Assembly: GCA_963803775.1 (NCBI GenBank)
Contig: CAWDNS010000007.1
Span: forward strand, 868,001 to 932,000
Direction of reading: 5' to 3'
DNA: 64,000 nucleotides
From: JABCZH01 sp963803775
GTDB taxonomy: Bacteria > Acidobacteriota > Terriglobia > Terriglobales > Acidobacteriaceae
The notes beneath the pieces were generated by a model that was given only the letters and a program-made list of their open reading frames with translations, did no database searches and was not told the origin of the DNA. A program made the translations under genes and the position numbers. Of the stretch, positions 9,666 to 16,597 are shown one piece after another; position 1 is the stretch's first letter, and every line of letters begins with the position of its first letter.

Positions 9666-9690
9666 ATCATCGATCTTTAAGATCGATGAT
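9666..9690. repeat. Perfect 12-1-12 palindrome overlapping the end of parA
   Basis: The arms ATCATCGATCTT and AAGATCGATGAT are perfect inverted copies around a single central T. The palindrome covers the parA stop codon and its last eight codons. With a one-base centre it is more like a protein-binding site or cruciform seed than a terminator hairpin, and no T-run follows. Confidence 0.6.
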
Positions 9691-10551
9691 CGTCAATCTA
9701 TTCCGTTCCTTCATCCACCGCTTCCAGCGCGGCGCATTCACCACTTCCTTCTCTTCGCCCGCTACCTCCGCCGGCATCTCCTGGACATTCATCGTGTGCC
9801 CAAGAATCTCCTTCGCCAGCTGGATATAGCTCTCCGCCCCCCGCGACCGCACATCATAAATAAGGACGGGCTTGCCATGGCTAGGCGCCTCCGCCAAACG
9901 AACGTTTCTAGGAATCACCGTCTTGCACAATTTATCGCCAAAATACCGGCTCAGCTCTGCCGTAACCTGTTGCGCCAGATTCGTCCGATCATCGAACATC
10001 GTAAGCACGACGCCTTCAACAGAAAGCCCAGGATTCAATCCCGATCGGATCCGTTCGACAGTGTCGAGCAGTTCAGAAATTCCCTCAAGAGCAAAATACT
10101 CAGCCTGCATGGGAATCAGAACCGCATCGGCAGCAACCAAAGCGTTGAGCGTGAGCAGATCCAGCGCCGGCGGGCAATCCATCACCACATAAGAGAAGCG
10201 ATCGCGAATCGGCGCGAGCGCATCGCGCAAGCGAAATTCGCGGCGCTCGGCCTGGACCAACTCGAGATTTGCTCCGATCAGGTTCTTGTGCGATGGAATA
10301 AGCCAGAGCTGCTCAAGTTCAGTCTTCAGCAGCGCGTCTTCGGCGGACGAAGTCCCCATCAAAAGATCGTAAGTGCTGATGCGCTCTGGATCTTTGGAGA
10401 AGCCCAGGCCACTGGTAGCGTTTGCCTGGGGATCCGAATCAAGAAGTAAAGTGTTGACCTCGGCGGCGGCAATGGACGCCGCCAGATTGATGGCGGTCGT
10501 AGTTTTGCCGACGCCGCCTTTTTGATTGGCAATCGCGAGAACGCGTCCCAT
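9667..10551 (-). CDS. parA: Chromosome partitioning ATPase ParA (Soj)
   Basis: 294 aa with the deviant Walker A motif KGGVGKTTT at the N-terminus, the switch motif DSDPQANAT, and Walker B in YVVMDCPPALDLLT. The core is the usual 255 aa or so and is followed by an extra 40-residue charged tail rich in Arg, Lys and Trp that most Soj proteins lack. The gene sits upstream of parB on the same strand, 130 bases away, so they probably share a transcript. It uses ATP-driven dimerisation on DNA to move ParB-parS complexes. Confidence 0.96.
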   Translation of the reverse strand: MGRVLAIANQKGGVGKTTTAINLAASIAAAEVNTLLLDSDPQANATSGLGFSKDPERISTYDLLMGTSSAEDALLKTELEQLWLIPSHKNLIGANLELVQAERREFRLRDALAPIRDRFSYVVMDCPPALDLLTLNALVAADAVLIPMQAEYFALEGISELLDTVERIRSGLNPGLSVEGVVLTMFDDRTNLAQQVTAELSRYFGDKLCKTVIPRNVRLAEAPSHGKPVLIYDVRSRGAESYIQLAKEILGHTMNVQEMPAEVAGEEKEVVNAPRWKRWMKERNRLTIIDLKDR

Positions 10552-10742
10552 TCAGTTTTTTCGGAGAAGCTGAGAGCTACCTCGCAGAATAGTGCGAAGC
10601 GCCCTGGAATTGCAATGACGGATTTCGGTGCAGAAGAGTATCAAAGAGATTCTCGTGTAAAAGTAAGGAGTTGCCGAGTGCGTGAAACCATCTTTCCACA
10701 CAGCAGTTTTTCTGTGTTTGCGCAAGTGATCTTTGCCAAGAA

Positions 10743-10758
10743 TGTTCCACGTGGAACA
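10743..10758. promoter_or_regulatory. parS centromere site 1
   Basis: TGTTCCACGTGGAACA is a perfect 16-bp palindrome. It differs by one base from the Bacillus parS consensus TGTTCCACGTGAAACA and lies next to parA-parB. ParB binding is expected. Confidence 0.93.
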
Positions 10759-10820
10759 ATTCCTGCGTCCAACTTGTTAAGATCGTCGAATCATCGAGAG
10801 AGTCCAGGCTCCTGCGAAGA

Positions 10821-10836
10821 TGTTCCACGTGGAACA
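10821..10836. promoter_or_regulatory. parS centromere site 2
   Basis: A second exact copy of the 16-bp palindrome TGTTCCACGTGGAACA, 78 bases from the first (start to start). Confidence 0.93.
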
Positions 10837-11019
10837 ATCTTGATTTGGTTTTTGAGATTTTCTCAAACCTCGCACTTGGCCTCGAAAATCGTCAATTGTT
10901 ATTGGAAGCTCATCCCACTTTGCCCTTCACGTTCTACTATGGCTAACCTTTAAAAGCGAAATTCATCCCCGAAGTCGCGTAAAGAATACCACTTATTACC
11001 TTTTTTGATACGTACCTTT

Positions 11020-11664
11020 CTAGACGATTTTTTCTCGGGAGCGGCCGATGAGGAGAACTCGGTTTGCCGAGAGTGGGAGTCGGACGGGAGCGTCCCAAAC
11101 AGCGCCGGGAAGTAGTTCGGTGGCCTGGGTGGTCTGGGCTTGGCCGATCAAGAGAGCGAGGCGGCCTCCGGGAGCGACGAGGCGGGCGGCAGCTGGGAGC
11201 GCTGACGAAAAGCGCTCGACGGCTCGGACGGTCACGACGTCGGCTAAAGGGCCGGCGTAAGCTTCGGCGCGGCCGGGGACTATATCGATGTCCGTCAATG
11301 TAAGGGTACGGGCCAGTTGGCGCAGAAACGCTACCTTTTTGTGGTTCGATTCGATCAGGGTGAGACGGAGTTGAGGCGCCCAGAGTTTGATGGGGACTCC
11401 GGGGAAGCCGGCGCCGGAGCCGACGTCGATGAGGGAAGTGGCCTGTCCAGGTTTGGGGAAGAGGTGCTGGGCAGCAAACAGAGATTCGCCGAAGTGGCGG
11501 GTGACGATGACTTCGGGCTGGCGGATGGAAGTGAGATTGATGCGGGCATTCCAGTGGAGTAATAGATCGATGTACATCGATATGTGATTGAGTTGCGCGG
11601 CGGAAAGTGTTCCCGGTGTGGCCAGAAACGGTTGCAACAGTTCGGCGATGCGGGAGGTCTCCAC
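11020..11664 (-). CDS. rsmG: 16S rRNA (guanine-527-N7)-methyltransferase RsmG
   Basis: A Rossmann-fold methyltransferase with the SAM-binding motif LIDVGSGAGFPGVPIKL and a second acidic contact LIESNHKKVAFL. Together with the INLTSIR segment these identify RsmG (GidB), which methylates G527 of 16S rRNA and whose loss gives low-level streptomycin resistance. The GTG at 11664 gives 214 aa, the usual size. A TTG at 11748 would add 28 residues rich in Pro and Ser. Neither has a clear ribosome site. Its place beside parA-parB matches many origin regions, although mnmG is absent here. Confidence 0.92.
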   Translation of the reverse strand: METSRIAELLQPFLATPGTLSAAQLNHISMYIDLLLHWNARINLTSIRQPEVIVTRHFGESLFAAQHLFPKPGQATSLIDVGSGAGFPGVPIKLWAPQLRLTLIESNHKKVAFLRQLARTLTLTDIDIVPGRAEAYAGPLADVVTVRAVERFSSALPAAARLVAPGGRLALLIGQAQTTQATELLPGAVWDAPVRLPLSANRVLLIGRSREKIV

Positions 11665-11815
11665 GGATGGAGAGATTGTAGAGGGCGCAGGGTGATTTTG
11701 CGAAGGCCACGCCCGCGCTTTCGAAATGCGAAGGGGTGTGCGCGGCAAAGCGTTGCTTGCGAGAAAGATGTCACGGTGCCTGCACCCGCCCCTTGCAGCA
11801 GAGGGGTTCTTGGGC

Positions 11816-12518
11816 TCACTGCACTACCGTGCCCATAATGCCGAACGAGATGAAGATGCATTCCTGGTCTGTGTATCCGTCGTCGTAGCAGTAAGAGAAA
11901 GGAGGATAATTGGGCCAGGCGAATACGATTGAGCCGGCTATCCCGGCAGATTGGTTGTGGCTGTTGACTCCCGAGCTGTTGGAGACGAAGTACTGGACAG
12001 TATGACAGGTTGGGTCGTTCTGATTGGTGCATTGAGGCTGGAGGTTAAACCAGTACTCTGTTCCTGGACGCCTGCTCCCCCCGATAAGTTGGACGGGCGG
12101 ACTCACCCGCACTGCGATGGTGTATTCCAGGTTGCCATTGAACTGGCGCCCCGTCGGCTGCATGTACACTGGCCCCCCCCTCGGCTACAAGAGTCCCGCC
12201 GTCGTCGGTGATGTTTGTCCGAATTTGATAGAAGGCCTCTTTGGGGTCGAGCTTGTCGCCGGACTCGATCACGGTCTGAAAGAGCAGTCCCTCAACCAGG
12301 ACGGCGCGGTTCTTGGGGACCAAAACGGCCCCGAAAGTGTCGGCAGCGGTGCTAATCGTTTCTTCATTTAGGAACACTGCCGCGCTGGGATCATTAGGAC
12401 TTAGATCGCCTGAGTAAAAGAGGCAAGGCTTGCAGATCGCAGGCGGACCAGACTGGGCTTGCACCCACGTCGCTAATAGCAACAAGCCCACAAGCACCGC
12501 GAGAAAAGTGACTTTCAT
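11816..12518 (-). CDS. Secreted protein of unknown family (paralog A), frameshifted in a poly-C tract
   Basis: The reading starts at the ATG at 12518 after a GGGGG site, with a signal peptide (VGLLLLATWVQAQ) and the block SGPPAICKPCLFYSGDLSP. It proceeds to TLVAEGG and is then lost. The remainder (PTGRQFNGNLEY to ISFGIMGTVVQ, stop at 11816) lies in another frame. The break falls in a run of eight C (12173-12180); with seven C the protein aligns end to end with paralog B at 13812-14519. The corrected length is about 233 aa. Conserved cysteines suggest disulfides outside the cell. The function is unknown. Confidence 0.7.
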
Positions 12519-12682
12519 ATTGTGCCCCCTTTTCGGCCGCAGTATAACACGGAGAAAGAAGGGTCTCAGGCGGGTGGCCCGGCGCTTATAGGACAGAGAG
12601 TCTGCGCCGGGCAAAGCCCCAACCGCTGTCAAAATTGGGTGCCCCGCTCCTTGCGTTTTTTGCAAGGGGCGGGTGCAGGGGA

Positions 12683-13222
12683 TCACGCGGCTGCTTCTCT
12701 CACTCGCATGCGCATGATGGCGCGGTCGTTGACCCCGACCAGTCCGATCTCGCGGTACTTGTAGTAGCGAAAGCTGCTCCATAGCCACTGCTCCGGCTCT
12801 GTGACCAGTCCGCGCTTGACCGGGTTGCGGTGCATGTAGCGCAACTTCTCGATTCGCTTTCGTTCGGTCCAAACGTTGAAGTCGTAGAAGCGCGGCTGCC
12901 AGACGGGCATGGGCTGCGGCTGCCGAGTTGGGATGCGCCGCCTGCGCCTTGGCATCACGCGTTGGGCGAAGCGCTGTTTCACGCTTTGCATGGCGGTGGA
13001 AGGGTCTCCGAGTTGAGGCTCGCTCATGAGCAGGTGAAAATGCTCAGGCATGACGACGTATCCGAGCACGACGAAGCGATGTTGCTGGCGTACCTGTTCG
13101 AGGCACTTCAGAAACAGATCTCGCCGTTGCGCGGTGCCGAGCCAGGGTTTTCTTTGATGACAACTGCAAGTGATGAAGTGGAGATCTCCGGTGCCGTAAT
13201 ATCGCTTGAGACCTTTGGGCAT
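12683..13222 (-). CDS. REP-associated tyrosine transposase (RAYT, IS200-like Y1 fold)
   Basis: 179 aa starting MPKGLKRYYGTGDLHFITCS, a typical RAYT opening. The metal-binding HFH motif is in MPEHFHLLM, and the catalytic helix region follows (WQPRFYDFNVWTERKRIEKLRYMHRNPVKRGLV) with a candidate nucleophile tyrosine in YMHRNP. RAYTs are domesticated relatives of IS200/IS605 transposases that act on REP hairpins. The gene appears intact and sits between inverted REP-like blocks. Coding, motif order and context all agree. Confidence 0.93.
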   Translation of the reverse strand: MPKGLKRYYGTGDLHFITCSCHQRKPWLGTAQRRDLFLKCLEQVRQQHRFVVLGYVVMPEHFHLLMSEPQLGDPSTAMQSVKQRFAQRVMPRRRRRIPTRQPQPMPVWQPRFYDFNVWTERKRIEKLRYMHRNPVKRGLVTEPEQWLWSSFRYYKYREIGLVGVNDRAIMRMRVREAAA

Positions 13223-13261
13223 GAAGAGGATGTTAGGTGCACTTCGCCGCGAAAGCTGTGA

Positions 13262-13378
13262 CGGGTGACCACACCCGCCCCTTGCAAAAAGCGCAAGGAG
13301 CGGGGCACCCCCGTTTGAGAGAAGTTAGGCTGCGCTCGGCGTTATACTCTCTGCGTGTAAGGGGCGGGCCACCCGCCT
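13262..13378 (+). repeat. REP-like terminal block of the RAYT element, right end
   Basis: A 117-base block with the imperfect hairpin CCGCCCCTTGC-AAAAA-GCGCAAGGAGCGGGG. It ends in CGGGCCACCCGCCT. Inverted relative to the block at 12568-12680; repeated exactly at 15141-15257 and in diverged form at 16473-16588. Confidence 0.8.
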
Positions 13379-13516
13379 GATCGGAATGTCACCCGATGTG
13401 ATCGCGCTTACAGACTCCCGGAGGCCAAGCGAGAAAGAAAAGAGAACGTGATTGCAAACGGCGAAATACAGCCTAGTTTGCATTGAGTACCTTCGTAAAC
13501 AACGAGGTTAGCATCA

Positions 13517-13775
13517 CTAGCCGAACTTTCGGCTTTTCGACGGCTTCCTAACTGCATTTTCGTTAAGTGAGTTGCGCTTGGTCGGATTGTCGGCCAGATA
13601 CTTTTCTAGTAATACCCGTCGTTCCTCATCGCTGATCTCCTCCATTGGAGGGCGTATCTTCTCCAGATCCAACGTTCGACCATGGTCGAACGTTGTGCCC
13701 CATTCACGAACGACGATTCCAAAGTGTAAGGAAATGTCCTGGGACGCTCTGTAAGAAATGTATATTGGGACTTAG
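13517..13775 (-). pseudogene. Relic of an unidentified gene (C-terminal fragment)
   Basis: Reading the minus strand from an in-frame stop near 13775 down to a TAG at 13517-13519 gives about 85 codons with coding character. It includes DISLHFGIVVREWGTTFDHG, LEKIRPPMEEI and SDEERRVLLEKYLADNPTKR. There is no ATG or GTG upstream of the good part, so the 5' end is missing or decayed. The charged helical C-terminus looks like a small cytoplasmic protein. The relic lies directly beside the right end of the RAYT element and contains the 26-bp palindrome at 13670-13695. I do not recognise the family. Confidence 0.45.
13670..13695. repeat. Perfect 26-bp palindrome
   Basis: The half-site CAACGTTCGACCA is followed at once by its exact inverse TGGTCGAACGTTG. 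A perfect 13-bp half-site with no spacer is not expected by chance in 64 kb. It lies in the relic between the RAYT element and paralog B. Confidence 0.8.
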
Positions 13776-13811
13776 ACACAAACCGGGGTTGTGTGGGCCG
13801 CTCGCCCAAGT

Positions 13812-14519
13812 TTATTGGGCAACCCTACCCATTACGCCGAATGAAACGTAGCTGCACCCTGTAAAGCCCGCTCCACACAGAGTGTCCCAGTTGTAGTTGT
13901 ACTCGCTGTTGTTGGCATATATGTAGCCCGCACCTCCTGCCTGAAGAGATCCGCGAACGCTGTTGGTCTGCTGTGTGGTGTTAGAGACGAAATACTGTTG
14001 CGTTTCCTGATTGCAGGCCGGATCATTGGAGTTCACACACGGTGGCTCTACATTGAACCAGTAAATCGTTCCCTTCCGCCCCCCGCGAAGCTGCACCGGA
14101 GGGTCGACGTTTACTGCGACGGTAAACTCGGGGTAATTCAGCTCGCGGCCAGTGGGCTCGACAGCGGCCCCGATTTGGCCTGAAGCAATCAGGGTGCCGC
14201 CATCATTCGACGTAAGGAGACCCGAGCGGATTTCCCAACTGGCTCCTTTAGGGTCGAGCTTCGGTGACCCCGCAATCTGAATCTGAAAAAGAATGCCCGT
14301 GACAAGTATGCTGTGCCCCGCTGGTAATAGGATGCCAGCGTAGGTCTTGGTATCCGGAAAGACGAACGTGTACATGTCCGGGAAGGCGTCGGCTTGAGGA
14401 TCGTTTGGGTTCAAGTCCCCAGCGTAGAACAGACAAGGCCTACAGAGGGTAGGCGGGCCAGACTGGGCCAGTGCGGTTACTGCTAAGAAGCTCAGAAGGA
14501 CAAGAATCAAAGCCTTCAT
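13812..14519 (-). CDS. Secreted protein of unknown family (paralog B)
   Basis: 235 aa from the ATG at 14519, which has a GGAGGT site eight bases upstream. A signal peptide (VLLSFLAVTALAQ) is followed by SGPPTLCRPCLFYAGDLNP and then a beta-rich body ending SFGVMGRVAQ. It is the intact relative of the frameshifted gene at 11816-12518; shared landmarks are C-x-PCLFY-x-GDL-x-PNDP, LDPK, EPTGR, YWFN and YFVSN. Five further cysteines suggest disulfides. The open frame continues upstream into the duplicated RAYT fragment, but that fusion lacks a start site and is judged spurious. The function is unknown. Confidence 0.8.
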   Translation of the reverse strand: MKALILVLLSFLAVTALAQSGPPTLCRPCLFYAGDLNPNDPQADAFPDMYTFVFPDTKTYAGILLPAGHSILVTGILFQIQIAGSPKLDPKGASWEIRSGLLTSNDGGTLIASGQIGAAVEPTGRELNYPEFTVAVNVDPPVQLRGGRKGTIYWFNVEPPCVNSNDPACNQETQQYFVSNTTQQTNSVRGSLQAGGAGYIYANNSEYNYNWDTLCGAGFTGCSYVSFGVMGRVAQ

Positions 14520-14724
14520 CACTTTTACCTCCAGAACAGACCAAATGTAGTTAAGCACGAAGCCCAGCAACCTTTCTAGGAGTCCTTTCCACAACAGCCC
14601 TTTCCACTCTGACGCCCCGAAGGCGCGTCCCTCTTGTCGCCTTTTTGATCCAACCTGCGTACATAGTGCCATAACAGTCACTTGCAAACTCACGACTGAG
14701 GAGTTTGATCTAACTGGAGGCTCT
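14520..14724. other. Divergent intergenic gap
   Basis: About 200 bases between the start of paralog B and the start of the interrupted gene at 14725. It should hold both promoters. No confident boxes or repeats were seen. Confidence 0.4.
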
Positions 14725-14895
14725 ATGATGTGTGAAAAGCTCTCCTGCGCTATCCAAGTCACCACCCTTCTAACGGCGGCTGCTCTTACGATTATCCTTC
14801 CGACATTTTCGCACGCACAGAGCACGGGGATCACTGCCATAAACAATGAGCGCTGTTTCACGCTTTGCATGGCGGTGGAAGGGTCTCCGAGTTGA
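14725..14895 (+). pseudogene. 5' end of a secreted-protein gene cut off by the duplicated RAYT fragment
   Basis: A good GGAGG site precedes two ATG codons (14725, 14728). The frame encodes a strong signal peptide ending LPTFSHAQ followed by STGITAINNE. At 14849 the sequence switches exactly to the RAYT duplicate and the frame ends at 14893-14895. Nothing after the insert (from 15258) clearly continues the protein, so the rest of the gene was probably lost or has decayed. Confidence 0.7.
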
Positions 14896-15257
14896 GGCTC
14901 GCTCATGAGCAGGTGAAAATGCTCAGGCATGACGACGTATCCGAGCACGACGAAGCGATGTTGCTGGCGTACCTGTTCGAGGCACTTCAGAAACAGATCT
15001 CGCCGTTGCGCGGTGCCGAGCCAGGGTTTTCTTTGATGACAACTGCAAGTGATGAAGTGGAGATCTCCGGTGCCGTAATATCGCTTGAGACCTTTGGGCA
15101 TGAAGAGGATGTTAGGTGCACTTCGCCGCGAAAGCTGTGACGGGTGACCACACCCGCCCCTTGCAAAAAGCGCAAGGAGCGGGGCACCCCCGTTTGAGAG
15201 AAGTTAGGCTGCGCTCGGCGTTATACTCTCTGCGTGTAAGGGGCGGGCCACCCGCCT
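14849..15257 (-). mobile_element. Exact 409-bp one-ended copy of the RAYT element
   Basis: This stretch matches 12970-13378 at a constant offset of 1879 bases with no difference that I could find. It keeps the N-terminal 85 codons of the transposase, including the HFH motif, and the full right end, but lacks the catalytic tyrosine region and the left end. The right boundary coincides with the terminal inverted repeat. The left boundary falls inside the transposase gene. It should be inactive by itself. Confidence 0.88.
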
Positions 15258-15295
15258 TCTGGGTGCGGCCTGACGGTACTAGTAGAGGATGGGCC

Positions 15296-16288
15296 CTAGT
15301 ATTCCACCGTCTCCTTGGTTGGCGTCACCTTTAGTCCATAATTGCATTGCGGCTGGACGCCCGGACCCGCGGGAGATCCGGTCCAACCCGGGTTGACGAT
15401 AAGTTTCTGGTTCTGGTCATACAGGTGGACCAAGAATGTGACATGGGTGTTTGCGGGGAAATCGTCACAGGCCTGCACGTTGTAGTCTTCGGTCACAGCG
15501 CCGAATGCCCAATTCCAAGTCTGGCCCGCGGCGGGGGTTTTGGCAAGCGTGGTTCTCTGGCCGGTGTTTTTGTCCTCACTGACCACGTCCCAGGTGGCGC
15601 AGTAATTTCCTCCGGGTTTGCAGTTGGGGACGATTCCTCCCAGGACTGTGTCTCCAGGGCTTACATCAATCGGGGTGCTCTCCCACGTAGTGCCTTGCAT
15701 GCAGCAATTCCAACTCGCCATGGCCCACGGCCCCGGCGCGTACCACTGCAACACAGGTTGAACGATGCTTTGCACGTCATCGATGTCCTCAAATCCTGGA
15801 AAGAAGAACAGGGTCTGCCCGATGTCGACTTTCGGCAGCGGGGGCACGATCCAGCCTGCCTTAATTGCGCCGTAGGACGTGCTTGTGGTTGTGTTCACAT
15901 TTTCAAGCCAACCGTTGATGGTCGGCAACACGGTTTTGCTCACCTCTCTGCTGTCTGGGAAAACAACGGCGCCGCTTGCGGTGTAGTGCGCGTAGTTACA
16001 GACTGGCGCGGCCTCGACCGTACCGTCCGGATGCTGCACGGTTTTGTCGAGCAGCGTATTTCCTTCCGCCAACTCCATGACGCACGAGGGATGAAAGTAG
16101 CCAAAGGGCGTGATCACGTATCCTTGCGGAACGTCAACGGGCCGATCCGGCCCCGCCACGGTAACATTTTTGGCTGGAGCGAAGGCTGCTGACTGTGCAT
16201 TTACGAGTGAACAAACAACGAGGATCACGGCCGCAACAGCGAGACCAGTTACATAACGGTAATCTCGTACAAACATTCGATTGTACAT
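15296..16288 (-). CDS. Secreted beta-rich protein of unknown function
   Basis: 330 aa from the ATG at 16288, with an AGGAG site eight bases upstream. One N-terminal hydrophobic segment ends CSLVNAQ. The mature part has four or more paired cysteines and repeated short motifs (LFFFPGFEDI, VLQWYAPGPWAMASWNCC, DVSPGDTVLGG, WDVVSEDKNTGQ). The order of a tryptophan-rich sheet and a PGD turn recalls the jelly-roll folds of eqolisin-type or neprosin-type proteins, but I cannot match catalytic residues, so this is only a fold guess. It is convergent with the truncated RAYT copy. Confidence 0.7.
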   Translation of the reverse strand: MYNRMFVRDYRYVTGLAVAAVILVVCSLVNAQSAAFAPAKNVTVAGPDRPVDVPQGYVITPFGYFHPSCVMELAEGNTLLDKTVQHPDGTVEAAPVCNYAHYTASGAVVFPDSREVSKTVLPTINGWLENVNTTTSTSYGAIKAGWIVPPLPKVDIGQTLFFFPGFEDIDDVQSIVQPVLQWYAPGPWAMASWNCCMQGTTWESTPIDVSPGDTVLGGIVPNCKPGGNYCATWDVVSEDKNTGQRTTLAKTPAAGQTWNWAFGAVTEDYNVQACDDFPANTHVTFLVHLYDQNQKLIVNPGWTGSPAGPGVQPQCNYGLKVTPTKETVEY

Positions 16289-16431
16289 TTCTAATCTCCT
16301 TTTTCAGCGACAACGTCCTCGTGCCAGACTAAGGTACCAACAGCATATATCGACTACCAGAAAATAGTATCAAAGTATCGCTTGATCTCCGGGGATCGGC
16401 TACGAGAAGAGTTTTCGGGATCAATTGGCGG

Positions 16432-16588
16432 ATGAAGAGCATATTAGGTGCTCTTCGCTGCGAAAGCTGTAATGGGTGACCACACCCGCCCCTTGCAAAA
16501 AGCGCAAGGAGCGGGGCACCCCGTTTTTAGAGAGAGTAGGCTTCGCCCGACGTGATACTCGCTGCGTGCAAGGCCCAATCCACCCGCC
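16432..16588 (+). repeat. Diverged right-end copy of the RAYT element
   Basis: From ATGAAGAG to CACCCGCC this stretch resembles 13220-13377, with an almost identical hairpin core (16480-16525) and weaker similarity outside it. It is an older insertion or a free-standing REP unit. It lies in the 309-base gap between two minus-strand genes; the rest of that gap shows no coding character. Confidence 0.75.
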
Positions 16589-16597
16589 AGTTCTCAG

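Larger units (their letters stand above)
10552..11019. other. Intergenic region upstream of parA with parS sites
   Basis: A 468-base gap between the end of rsmG and the start of parA. It is more AT-rich than its surroundings and carries two parS palindromes. I see no believable gene in it. It should contain the parA promoter, but no clear sigma-70 box pair could be chosen by eye. Confidence 0.6.
12568..13378 (-). mobile_element. RAYT transposon-like element with 14-bp terminal inverted repeats
   Basis: The unit is bounded by AGGCGGGTGGCCCG at 12568-12581 and its exact inverse at 13365-13378. Inside each end lies an inverted copy of a longer REP-like block with an imperfect hairpin (GGTGCCCCGCTCCTTGCG, short T-run, GCAAGGGGCGGGTG). 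Between them is one transposase gene (12683-13222). The right end at 13378 is confirmed independently, because an exact copy elsewhere (14849-15257) stops matching at exactly that base. I see no obvious target-site duplication. Confidence 0.8.

Noticed and set aside
10552..11019. A possible replication origin at the parS region
   Set aside because: I found no cluster of DnaA boxes and no dnaA, dnaN or mnmG; parS sites alone do not show an origin.
10943..11710. Arg/Pro/His-rich frame over rsmG
   Set aside because: It shares the strand but not the frame of rsmG and has typical out-of-frame composition.
12645..13316. REP hairpins read as rho-independent terminators
   Set aside because: The stems carry no T-run in the direction of the adjacent genes and recur as repeat units with the element ends.
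13812..15101. A 429-codon open frame joining the RAYT N-terminus to paralog B
   Set aside because: The join is an accident of the 409-bp insertion. Paralog B has its own signal peptide, ATG and GGAGGT site at 14519, and the sequence between has no coding character.
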